This document shows, in pieces, positions 26,525 to 33,863 of a stretch of DNA of 64,000 bases. Numbering within the stretch: the stretch's first letter is position 1; every line of letters starts with the position of its first letter. The notes under the pieces are model-generated. The model saw nothing but the letters and a program-made list of their open reading frames with translations. It was not told the DNA's origin and ran no database searches. This stretch comes from Betaproteobacteria bacterium (lineage in GTDB: Bacteria; Pseudomonadota; Gammaproteobacteria; Burkholderiales; Rhodocyclaceae), in assembly GCA_016705475.1 (NCBI GenBank), contig JADIYD010000009.1, positions 186,001-250,000 on the forward strand. Direction: 5' to 3'. The position numbers were made by a program, and so were the translations under genes.

Positions 26525-26551
26525 GGCGGCGGGGTAAAATCCGCCGCCTTT
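26525..26551 (+). terminator. Hairpin between the Rieske gene and the DMT transporter
   Basis: GGCGGCGG (26525-26532) and CCGCCGCC (26541-26548) with an 8-nt loop GGTAAAAT, followed by TTTGTCATTTTTTG. Probably an intrinsic terminator of the Rieske gene located in the leader of the next gene. Confidence 0.6.
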
Positions 26552-26576
26552 GTCATTTTTTGAGCCCTACTGCCTG

Positions 26577-27428
26577 ATGCAATCCTTGTGGATGATCGCC
26601 GCCAGTTTCCTGTTCGCCTGCATGGGCGTCTGCGTCAAGTTTGCCGCGCAGACCCATTCGGCTGTGGAAATTACTTTTTACCGCAGTTTCATCTCGCTGA
26701 TCCTGATGTTCGGGCTGGTTCGCCTCAACGGCGTGTCGCTGGCGACGGCCCATTGGCGCTGGCAGATTGCGCGCGGCACGGTCGGCTTCATTGCGCTGTT
26801 TTCGTACTTTTACGCCATCACGCTGCTGCCGCTGGCCACTGCCGTGACGCTCAACTACACCTCGGCCATCTTCCTGGCTTTGTACCTCGGTTTCGCCGGC
26901 ATGCAGCTACGCAAGGGCATCATGGGCGCGCTGGTTCTCGGCCTCGTTGGCGTCGTGCTGCTGCTCAAGCCGACCATGAACGCCGATCAACTGGTCGGTG
27001 GCCTGATCGGCTTGGGCTCCGGCATCATGGCCGGCATGGCCTATTTCAGCGTGCGCGAACTCGGGGCGCGCGGCGAGCCGGAAATGCGCACGGTGTTCTA
27101 TTTTTCGCTGGTTTCGTCGGTTGGTGCCGGCGCCTGGCTGCTGTTCAGCGACATTCATGCGGTCGACCTCCGAAGCGGCCTGCTTTTGCTTGGCGTCGCC
27201 TGCTTCGCCACGGTGGCCCAGCTGGCCATGACGCGCGCCTACACGCGCGGCAAGACGCTGATGTCGGCGGCGCTGGCCTACAGCACGGTGATCTTCTCCA
27301 GCCTGTTCGGCATGGCCTTCTGGGGCGAGGTGCTCGATGCCTCGGCGTGGGCAGCCATCGCGTTGATTATTCTGTCAGGCATTGCCGCCACACACTTTTC
27401 CCGCGCCAGCCCGGTGGAACAGGATTAA
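26577..27428 (+). CDS. DMT superfamily (EamA) transporter
   Basis: A 283-residue membrane protein with ten predicted helices arranged as two EamA repeats. The start is ATG 26577 (MQSLWMIAASFLFACMGVCV); an in-frame TTG 27 nt upstream is possible but lies in the preceding hairpin region. Features are VEITFYRSFISLILMFGLVR in the first repeat and LAMTRAYTRGKTLMSAALAY in the second. The family exports amino acids, nucleotides or drugs; the substrate here is unknown. It is probably transcribed with the SpoIIAA-like gene 36 nt downstream. Confidence 0.9.
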   Translation: MQSLWMIAASFLFACMGVCVKFAAQTHSAVEITFYRSFISLILMFGLVRLNGVSLATAHWRWQIARGTVGFIALFSYFYAITLLPLATAVTLNYTSAIFLALYLGFAGMQLRKGIMGALVLGLVGVVLLLKPTMNADQLVGGLIGLGSGIMAGMAYFSVRELGARGEPEMRTVFYFSLVSSVGAGAWLLFSDIHAVDLRSGLLLLGVACFATVAQLAMTRAYTRGKTLMSAALAYSTVIFSSLFGMAFWGEVLDASAWAAIALIILSGIAATHFSRASPVEQD

Positions 27429-27464
27429 ACTTTCTCCAGACAAAACCAACAACGGAGCAAAACC

Positions 27465-27806
27465 ATGATCGTCATCGACCACCAACCGAGCCGTGTCAAC
27501 GTGGCTGTGTTCGGCGAATTCACTTTGGCCGATTACAAGGAGTTTGAGGAAGTCGTCAATTTCAAGGTCAAGTTCGAAGGCCCGGTCGATCTTTGTTTCG
27601 ACCTGAGCCAGATGGCCGGACTGACGCTCGACGTAGCCTGGGAGGAAGTCAAGTTCTCGCGGGCCCATGCCAACGATTTCAAGCGCGTTGCGGTCGTTAC
27701 TGACAGCCAGTGGGTGACCTGGAGCGCCTGGATCTCGCAGACCTTCGTCAATGCCGACGTCGAAGTCTTCGACAATGTCGACGAAGCCGGGGCCTGGCTG
27801 GGCTGA
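27465..27806 (+). CDS. SpoIIAA-like (STAS/CRAL-TRIO fold) protein
   Basis: A 113-residue soluble protein. The order VNVAVFGEFTLADYKEFEEV, LCFDLSQMAGLTLDVAWEEV, FKRVAVVTDSQWVTW and a final VFDNVDEAGAWL matches the small SpoIIAA-like family (DUF3478), whose members have a STAS-type alpha/beta fold. No biochemical role is established for stand-alone copies. It sits 6 nt before the sulfurtransferase gene and is likely co-transcribed with it. Confidence 0.8.
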   Translation: MIVIDHQPSRVNVAVFGEFTLADYKEFEEVVNFKVKFEGPVDLCFDLSQMAGLTLDVAWEEVKFSRAHANDFKRVAVVTDSQWVTWSAWISQTFVNADVEVFDNVDEAGAWLG

Positions 27807-27812
27807 TCCGGC

Positions 27813-28652
27813 ATGAGTTACACGACGCTGGTTGATGTCGCAACGCTGCAGTCGCATCTCGACGACCCAGCCTGGCTGGTTGTCGATGTTCGCCACCAGC
27901 TGGCCGATACCGGCTACGGCGAGCGCGTCTATGCGGAGAATCACATTCCTGGCGCCTTTTTTTTGCACTGCGACCGCGACCTGTCCGGACCGATGACCGG
28001 CTGCAATGGCCGCCATCCCTTGCCTGATCCGGAAAAACTGGCGCAACGGCTGGGTGAAATCGGCATTGGGGCGACGACGCAAGTTGTGGTTTACGACGAC
28101 GCCCAGGGCATGATCGCCGGACGCCTGTGGTGGCTGTTGCGCTGGCTGGGCCATGACAGCGTGGCGGTTCTCAATGGCGGGCTGCAGGCCTGGCAGGCTG
28201 CGGGTGGGGCAATGACTGACGTCGTGCCCAATCTGTCACCGAGGGTATTCGTTGCGTTGCTGCAAGACAGGCTGGTGGATGTCGATTCGGTCATGGAGCG
28301 CATCGAAACGCCGCACATGCATCTCGTCGATGCGCGTGGCCCCGACCGTTTCCGCGGCGAAAATGAAACCATCGATCCGGTCGGCGGCCACATCCCCGGT
28401 GCGGTCAATCGCTTTTTCAAGGACAACCTGCTGCCTGACGGCCGTTTCAAGCCGGCGGCCGAATTGCGCGCCGAATGGCTAGCCATTCTGGCCGGGTCGC
28501 CGCCAGATGTCGTTGTGCACCAGTGCGGCTCAGGCGTGTCCGCCTGCCTCAATGTTCTCGCCATGGAAATCGCCGGCCTTCCGGGGTCGCGTCTCTATGC
28601 CGGCTCGTGGAGTGAATGGTGCGCTGATCCGGGGCGCCCGGTGGCGCGCTGA
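27813..28652 (+). CDS. sseA: Thiosulfate/3-mercaptopyruvate sulfurtransferase
   Basis: Two-domain rhodanese of 279 residues. The inactive N-terminal domain carries WLVVDVRHQLADTGYG and HIPGAFFLHCDRDLSGP. The C-terminal catalytic domain carries LVDARGPDRFRGENE, HIPGAVN and the active-site loop C238-G-S-G-V-S. A loop of this CGSGV type is characteristic of mercaptopyruvate-type enzymes rather than classical thiosulfate rhodaneses. It transfers sulfane sulfur to cyanide or thiols in the cytoplasm. The exact donor is inferred from the loop only. Confidence 0.88.
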   Translation: MSYTTLVDVATLQSHLDDPAWLVVDVRHQLADTGYGERVYAENHIPGAFFLHCDRDLSGPMTGCNGRHPLPDPEKLAQRLGEIGIGATTQVVVYDDAQGMIAGRLWWLLRWLGHDSVAVLNGGLQAWQAAGGAMTDVVPNLSPRVFVALLQDRLVDVDSVMERIETPHMHLVDARGPDRFRGENETIDPVGGHIPGAVNRFFKDNLLPDGRFKPAAELRAEWLAILAGSPPDVVVHQCGSGVSACLNVLAMEIAGLPGSRLYAGSWSEWCADPGRPVAR

Positions 28653-28667
28653 TCGGGCGATCACGAC

Positions 28668-28874
28668 ATGGAAAGTCCGAAAGCCGGCATCGCCCTGCTG
28701 GTGCTGGTCGCCATCACCACGGCGTCTGGCGCTTTGCTAGGCTTGAGCATGCGGCCGCAGGCAGCTTCTGTCGACTTGCAGCAGCCCGCCAACGAAAGGC
28801 CTGTCGGCGCCCCTGGCGAAACACGGGTGCCGGCCGAAACGGTCATCGAAAAGCAGCCTTCATCCAGGCAGTAA
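28668..28874 (+). CDS. Small hypothetical membrane-anchored protein
   Basis: A possible 68-residue protein 15 nt after the sulfurtransferase. It has one N-terminal hydrophobic segment (AGIALLVLVAITTASGALLG) and a Pro/Ala/Glu-rich tail. The anchor plus disordered tail looks like a genuine small envelope protein, but I recognise no family and there is no clear ribosome-binding site. It ends just before the convergent queG. Confidence 0.4.
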   Translation: MESPKAGIALLVLVAITTASGALLGLSMRPQAASVDLQQPANERPVGAPGETRVPAETVIEKQPSSRQ

Positions 28875-28896
28875 GCGTGGTGACTCGCTCCCGGGG

Positions 28897-29943
28897 TTAG
28901 GGCTCCATTCGGGCCAGCGCCCATGCCACGTGTTCGCGCACCAGTGCGGACGGATGGTCCTCTTTCATTATTAGCGCTTTTTTCCGGTCGACCGTGGAAG
29001 GCCCGTTACCGAGCGCCACGGCGATATTTCGCAACCAGCGTTCGTGCCCGATGCGCCGGATCGGGTTGCCGGCCAGTCGGTGCTCGAATTCCGCTTCCGT
29101 CCAGTCGAAGAGCTCGAGCAGGCTGGCGTCATCAAGGCCGTGGCGCGGCGCAAACTCGGGGTCGCCGATCTTCGCGAAGCGGTTCCACGGGCAGCACAAC
29201 TGGCAGTCATCGCAACCGTAAATCCGGTTGCCGATCAACGGGCGAAATTCTTCAGGAATGGCGCCGGCGAGTTCGATGGTCAGGTAGGAAATGCAACGCC
29301 GGGCATCGACCCGGTAGGGCGCGACAATGGCCCCCGTCGGGCAGGCGTCAAGGCAGGCCGTGCAGGTGCCGCAGTGTTCCTCGACAGGTTCGTCGGGCGG
29401 CAGCGGCAGGTCGGTGTAGATGTCGCCGAGAAAGCGCCAGGAACCTTCCTTTGAAAGCAGTAGCGTGTGCTTGCCGCGCCAGCCAAGCCCTGCCTGTCGG
29501 GCAAATTCGACTTCCATGACTGGCGCCGAGTCGGAAAAGACCCGGTAACCGAATGGCCCGGTCAGCGCAGCAATGGCATCAGCCAGCTTCTGCAGTCGGC
29601 TGCGTACGACCTTGTGGTAATCGCGCCCCTGTGCATAGCGGGAAATCGCCGCCTGCTCTGGCTGTTCATTGGTTTTGCGGTGTGGCAGATAGTCGACCGC
29701 AGCACTGATCACGGTGATGGTTCCCGGATGCAGTTGCTGCGGGTGAGCACGCAATTCGGCATGGCGAGCCATATAATCCATCTCGCCGTGGCAGCCCGCC
29801 GCCAGCCACTCCCGCATTTTTTCAACAGCGGGGCCGGGTTCGGCCCGAGCCACGCCAACGGCAGCAAAGCCGAGTTTCTTGCCGGCCTCGCGGATTTTTT
29901 CCTTGAGTGCCGCGTAATTCACCGTGGAGTCCTGATCGTGCAT
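28897..29943 (-). CDS. queG: Epoxyqueuosine reductase QueG
   Basis: Cobalamin-dependent iron-sulfur enzyme that reduces epoxyqueuosine to queuosine in tRNA, the last step of the pathway. The 348-residue protein contains FSDSAPVMEVEFARQAGLGW, the first 4Fe-4S motif CGTCTACLDACPTGAI, the second CDDCQLCCPWNRF, and a C-terminal HEAT-repeat segment ending HPSALVREHVAWALARM. ATG 29943 is chosen over longer frames by similarity at HDQDSTVNYAAL. The first six bases of the gene overlap the divergent tsaE start. A short dispersed motif interrupts the HEAT region at 28985-29000. Confidence 0.95.
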   Translation of the reverse strand: MHDQDSTVNYAALKEKIREAGKKLGFAAVGVARAEPGPAVEKMREWLAAGCHGEMDYMARHAELRAHPQQLHPGTITVISAAVDYLPHRKTNEQPEQAAISRYAQGRDYHKVVRSRLQKLADAIAALTGPFGYRVFSDSAPVMEVEFARQAGLGWRGKHTLLLSKEGSWRFLGDIYTDLPLPPDEPVEEHCGTCTACLDACPTGAIVAPYRVDARRCISYLTIELAGAIPEEFRPLIGNRIYGCDDCQLCCPWNRFAKIGDPEFAPRHGLDDASLLELFDWTEAEFEHRLAGNPIRRIGHERWLRNIAVALGNGPSTVDRKKALIMKEDHPSALVREHVAWALARMEP

Positions 29944-30453
29944 AGCCCCGATGTTACCGCCGTTTTCGAATTGCCCGACGAGGCCGCCACTCAGCGCCTG
30001 GGCGAAATGCTGGCGCCATTGTTGCAACCGGGGCTGGTCATTTTCCTCGAAGGCGACCTCGGGGCGGGCAAAACCACGCTGTCACGGGCCATGATTCGCG
30101 CCCTCGGTCACACCGGTCCGGTCAAGAGCCCGACCTATTCACTGGTTGAAGTTTACGTAATTTCGAGCTTATACTTATATCACTTTGATTTTTATCGTTT
30201 CGAGTACCCTGAGGAGTTTCTCGATGCGGGCTTTGATGAATATTTTAATGACACTGCGATCTGTCTGGTCGAATGGCCGGAAAGGGCTGCTGGCTGCCTG
30301 CCGTCGCCAGACCTGCGGCTGCGTATTCATCATGCAGGTGTCGGGCGTGTCCTCGAAGCCGTGGCAGATTCACCGAAAGGGCAGGCATGCCTAAGCACGC
30401 TCATCCCAGCCATGGCCGCCGCCAACTCCTCCGCTACGCCGGCGCCTCGCTGA
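29938..30453 (+). CDS. tsaE: tRNA threonylcarbamoyladenosine biosynthesis ATPase TsaE
   Basis: P-loop ATPase that supports t6A37 formation with TsaB and TsaD. From GTG 29938 the frame codes for 171 residues. Motifs are the Walker A FLEGDLGAGKTTLSRAMI at about 37-54, SPTYSLVEVY, and YHFDFYRFEYPEEFLDAGF, then LVEWPERA. The C-terminus runs about 15-20 residues longer than usual because the frame stays open 67 nt into amiC. The GTGCAT hexamer holds both this GTG and, on the other strand, the queG ATG. Confidence 0.93.
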   Translation: MHSPDVTAVFELPDEAATQRLGEMLAPLLQPGLVIFLEGDLGAGKTTLSRAMIRALGHTGPVKSPTYSLVEVYVISSLYLYHFDFYRFEYPEEFLDAGFDEYFNDTAICLVEWPERAAGCLPSPDLRLRIHHAGVGRVLEAVADSPKGQACLSTLIPAMAAANSSATPAPR

Positions 30454-31736
30454 TCCTTTCGGTTACGCCGCTGGCCGGCGCTGCGGCCAAGTTGCCGTCT
30501 GTCCTTGCCGTGCGCATCTGGCCGGCCGCCGACTACACCCGCGTAACGCTGGAACACGATGCGCCGCTCAAGTTCACGCATTTCACGGTTGAAAACCCTG
30601 ACCGTCTTGTTGTCGATATCGAAGGCGTTGAATTCAACAGCGTCCTCGACAGTTTGGCCCGCAAGCTGACGACTGATGACCCGAACATCAAGTTGCTGCG
30701 CGCCGGCCGCTTCAAGCCGGGGGTTGTGCGCCTGGTCATGGAACTCAAGGGCAAGGTCAATCCGCAGGTCTTCACGCTGGAACCGGCTGGCGAATACGGC
30801 CGCCGTCTGGTACTCGACGTCTACCCGGTCAATCCGCCTGACCCGATGATGGCCTTGCTCGAAGGCCGCAAGGATGCGGTCGAACCACTGAAGAACGAGC
30901 AGGATTTTCAGATTGTTGAGAAGCGGCCAGATGACGTGGCTGCGAAGAAGGCAGAGAAGGCTCCTATCGAGGCGCCGGAAGTTCACACCAGCAAAAAATC
31001 GGGCAAGCCGATTGTCGACCGTATGGTGACCATCATGCTCGACCCCGGTCACGGCGGTGAAGATCCCGGCGCTATTGGCAAGGTGGGGACTTATGAAAAG
31101 AACGTTACGCTCGAAGTCGCCCGTCGCCTCAAGGCGCGCATCGATGCCGAGCCGAACATGCGCGCCGTGCTGACCCGTGATTCCGATTTCTTCGTGCCGC
31201 TGCAAATGCGCGTCCAGAAAGCCCGGCGCATCCAGTCTGACCTCTTCCTGTCGATTCATGCAGACGCCTGGATCAAACCGGATGCCAGAGGTTCGTCGGT
31301 GTTCGTGCTGTCGGAAAAAGGTGCTTCCAGCACCCAGGCCCGCCTGCTCGCCCAGAAGGAAAATCAGGCCGACCTGATAGGTGGCGTCAATATCGGCAGC
31401 AAGGATCTCTTCCTCGCCCGGACGCTGCTCGATCTGTCGCAAACCGGCACGATCAATGACAGCCTGAAACTGGGCAAATACCTGCTTGGCGAACTGGGTT
31501 CGATCAACACGCTGCACAAGGCTCATGTCGAGCAAGCCGGCTTTGCCGTGCTCAAGGCACCGGATATTCCATCCGCACTGATCGAGACGGCCTTCATCTC
31601 CAACCCGGAGGAAGAAGCCAGGCTCAACGACGACGCCTACCAGGAAAAGCTGGCAGGGGCCATTGTTCGCGGCATCCGGCAATACTTCATCAAGCACCCG
31701 CCCGGACCGAAGGCCAAACTGGCCTTGCTCAGTTAG
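30387..31736 (+). CDS. amiC: N-acetylmuramoyl-L-alanine amidase (AmiC type)
   Basis: Periplasmic zinc amidase that splits septal peptidoglycan during daughter-cell separation. From ATG 30387 it has 449 residues. The N-terminus GRRQLLRYAGASLILS has a twin-arginine-like signal, as in the Tat-exported AmiA/AmiC. An AMIN domain follows at about residues 35-135 (VRIWPAADYTRVTLEHD), then a linker and the Amidase_3 domain (LDPGHGGEDPGAIG near 217, LSIHADAW, and the Glu ligand in IETAFISNPEEE). It overlaps tsaE by 67 nt. Confidence 0.95.
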   Translation: MPKHAHPSHGRRQLLRYAGASLILSVTPLAGAAAKLPSVLAVRIWPAADYTRVTLEHDAPLKFTHFTVENPDRLVVDIEGVEFNSVLDSLARKLTTDDPNIKLLRAGRFKPGVVRLVMELKGKVNPQVFTLEPAGEYGRRLVLDVYPVNPPDPMMALLEGRKDAVEPLKNEQDFQIVEKRPDDVAAKKAEKAPIEAPEVHTSKKSGKPIVDRMVTIMLDPGHGGEDPGAIGKVGTYEKNVTLEVARRLKARIDAEPNMRAVLTRDSDFFVPLQMRVQKARRIQSDLFLSIHADAWIKPDARGSSVFVLSEKGASSTQARLLAQKENQADLIGGVNIGSKDLFLARTLLDLSQTGTINDSLKLGKYLLGELGSINTLHKAHVEQAGFAVLKAPDIPSALIETAFISNPEEEARLNDDAYQEKLAGAIVRGIRQYFIKHPPGPKAKLALLS

Positions 31737-32770
31737 AACAGCTCGACTTCGCCCTTGGCGATTTCCTTGGCGGCGACGTCGCCAGAGGCAACCAGCTTTT
31801 CATAGCAGTCGACCCGGTTTCGGCCATGGCGCTTGGCGAAATACAGTGCCTCGTCGGCACGGTCGATAACATCCGTTGGCGTATCGTTGGGCATCAACGC
31901 GCTGAACCCGATGCTGACGGTGATGTGGCCAACCCGACTAAAGATTTGTTTTTCGACATTGGTGCGGAAGCGCTCAAGCGTCGCGACAGCGAATTGCTCA
32001 TCAGTTGGCTGCAGCAGGGCGATGAATTCCTCACCGCCAAAACGGAACAACTGGTCATCGAAGCGGAAGGATTGCCGCATTTCCTGCGCCAGCATAATCA
32101 GCACTTCATCGCCAATCAGGTGGCCAAAGTTGTCGTTGACTTGTTTGAAATGGTCAATGTCGCAGACGGCCAGCCAGTGGTTGCTGCCGGGCGTGCCGCG
32201 CCGGCGACTTTCTGGCCCGTTGAGCATCTCGTCGCTGGCGGCTTTGCCGAGCAGCTCGAAAAGGTGCTTGTCGAAGGTCTTGCGGCTGGCCAAGCCAGTC
32301 AGCGTGTCGGCTTCGCCGTAATCAAGCAGCGCGATATGGTTGCCGAAGTATTCGATCAAGCCCATCAGCGTCACGCGCTGGTCAGCAGAAAATTCGTCGG
32401 CGAGAATCAGTTCGATCAGATAGACCGGTTCATTGAGGCGGATAACCGGAAAGACAATGCGATGCGTGCCGTTATCGAGGAAGTCGATAACTGCCGAAAG
32501 TTCCTTTCGGCAGCGGTTGAGTAGCGGATTTCGTTCAATCGGCTGGCAGTAACGATGATCCGGGAGGTAGGCGTTGCGCAGGAACTGGCCATTCGGGCCA
32601 AACCCGGCGCAAGCAAACACCATCGCCTTTTTGTTTCCGGCGTAACAGCGGTAGATGGTCAGACTTTGCGGATGAAACAGGCCAAGTAAGGCATCAACCA
32701 TGGCCGAGTTGATCTCGGTACGGTCGCGTCGCGCCGAAATCCGGACTATATGGCTGATCAGTTCGAGCAT
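31733..32770 (-). CDS. Diguanylate cyclase (GGDEF domain) with intact I-site
   Basis: Enzyme that makes cyclic di-GMP. The 345-residue protein has an N-terminal region of about 150 residues with a GAF-like layout (ALLGLFHPQSLTIYRCYAG, HRIVFPVI) and a GGDEF domain from about 153 (DTLTGLASRKTFDKHL). The catalytic motif is GGEEF at 245-249. The inhibitory site RFDD at 236-239 has the standard five-residue spacing, so product inhibition is expected. No membrane segment is seen. It converges on amiC with a 4-bp overlap and is divergent from ribF. Confidence 0.92.
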   Translation of the reverse strand: MLELISHIVRISARRDRTEINSAMVDALLGLFHPQSLTIYRCYAGNKKAMVFACAGFGPNGQFLRNAYLPDHRYCQPIERNPLLNRCRKELSAVIDFLDNGTHRIVFPVIRLNEPVYLIELILADEFSADQRVTLMGLIEYFGNHIALLDYGEADTLTGLASRKTFDKHLFELLGKAASDEMLNGPESRRRGTPGSNHWLAVCDIDHFKQVNDNFGHLIGDEVLIMLAQEMRQSFRFDDQLFRFGGEEFIALLQPTDEQFAVATLERFRTNVEKQIFSRVGHITVSIGFSALMPNDTPTDVIDRADEALYFAKRHGRNRVDCYEKLVASGDVAAKEIAKGEVELF

Positions 32771-32901
32771 TAAAAGGATGGCAGTATGATTTTGGTAAAC
32801 TCGTTAATTATAGCGAAAGCGTGCTTCCGATGTTTTGCTATGCGTCGGAGCATGCTCGATGGAAACCGATTTTCGGGTATCCGCAGGCTGCCTTAAATCG
32901 T

Positions 32902-32907
32902 TATAAT
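32902..32907 (+). promoter_or_regulatory. Candidate -10 box for ribF
   Basis: Perfect TATAAT 26 nt upstream of the ribF ATG. No good -35 is seen at 16-18 nt. An imperfect inverted repeat (about 32819-32860, arms near GTGCTTCCGATG and CGTCGGAGCATGC) lies upstream and could hold a regulator. No FMN-riboswitch features were recognised. Confidence 0.4.
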
Positions 32908-32933
32908 TCAACGTTTTTCCTGCTAATTTGCTT

Positions 32934-33854
32934 ATGCGCGTTTTCCGCGGTCATTCGCGTCCCGTTCCCGCTCCGGTTGTGCTTGCCATTGGCAATTTCG
33001 ATGGCGTTCACCTTGGGCATGCGGCGCTGGTCAAACGCTTGGCTCAGGTGGCTGAAGCGTTAGATCTGGCGCCCATGGTGCTGACCTTCGAACCCCACCC
33101 CCGCGAGTTTTTTGCGCCGGACTCTGCGCCGGCCCGTCTGACGACCTTGCGTGAAAAGCTGGAGCTGCTGGGCGAGTGCGGCGCGCGTCAGGCGATGATC
33201 TGTCCGTTTAACGCAGCTTTTGCCGCCCTTTCTGCTGATGAGTTCATTGAGCAGGTGCTGGTGCGTGGTTGCTTGGTTCGACATTTGATCATCGGCGATG
33301 ATTTTCGCTTTGGTCGCGGCCGCGCTGGCGACTTTGGCCTTCTTCAGGACGCCGGGCGGCGATTCGGCTTCGCTGTCGAGGCAATGGGCAGCGTGACAGC
33401 AGACGGCGAGCGTGTGTCCAGTTCTGCGGTTCGCCGGGCGCTGCTGGCCGGTGACATGGAGCATGCAGCCCGCCTGTTGGGCCGTCCCTACATTATCGAC
33501 GGCCAGGTGTCGCATGGCCAAAAGCTCGGCCGCCAGATCGGTTTCGCGACAGCCAATTTGCGTATCAAGCACAATCCATTGCCGATGACGGGCGTTTTTG
33601 CCGTCGAGGTCAGTGGGCTGGGCGACAAGCCGCTTGCCGGTGTCGCCAATCTCGGCGTCCGGCCAACGGTAGGTGGGACGAAACCCTTGCTGGAAGTTCA
33701 TCTCTTCGATTTCGATCGTGATATCTATGGCGCGCACATCTCGGTGCGTTTCGTCCATAAGTTACGCGACGAACAACGTTTTCCCAATATTGACGCCCTC
33801 AAGGCGCAGATCGCGGCAGACGCCGCGGCTGCACGGGCTTTTTTCGAGTTGTGA
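32934..33854 (+). CDS. ribF: Bifunctional riboflavin kinase/FAD synthetase
   Basis: Makes FMN and then FAD from riboflavin. From ATG 32934 it has 306 residues. The N-terminal adenylyltransferase domain contains LAIGNFDGVHLGHAALVKR near residue 19 and IIGDDFRFGRGRAGDF. The C-terminal kinase domain contains GQKLGRQIGFATANL and GVANLGVRPTVGG. It heads ribF-ileS-lspA-fkpB-ispH, a widely conserved proteobacterial order, and lies 9 nt before ileS. Confidence 0.96.
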   Translation: MRVFRGHSRPVPAPVVLAIGNFDGVHLGHAALVKRLAQVAEALDLAPMVLTFEPHPREFFAPDSAPARLTTLREKLELLGECGARQAMICPFNAAFAALSADEFIEQVLVRGCLVRHLIIGDDFRFGRGRAGDFGLLQDAGRRFGFAVEAMGSVTADGERVSSSAVRRALLAGDMEHAARLLGRPYIIDGQVSHGQKLGRQIGFATANLRIKHNPLPMTGVFAVEVSGLGDKPLAGVANLGVRPTVGGTKPLLEVHLFDFDRDIYGAHISVRFVHKLRDEQRFPNIDALKAQIAADAAAARAFFEL

Positions 33855-33863
33855 GCACGCAAA

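Noticed and set aside
30330..31697. 455-codon minus-strand frame
   Set aside because: Antisense to amiC, which has all amidase motifs.
32771..32933. Possible FMN riboswitch before ribF
   Set aside because: The conserved multi-stem pattern of the RFN element was not found; only an imperfect inverted repeat is present, and ribF in this setting is usually not riboswitch-controlled.
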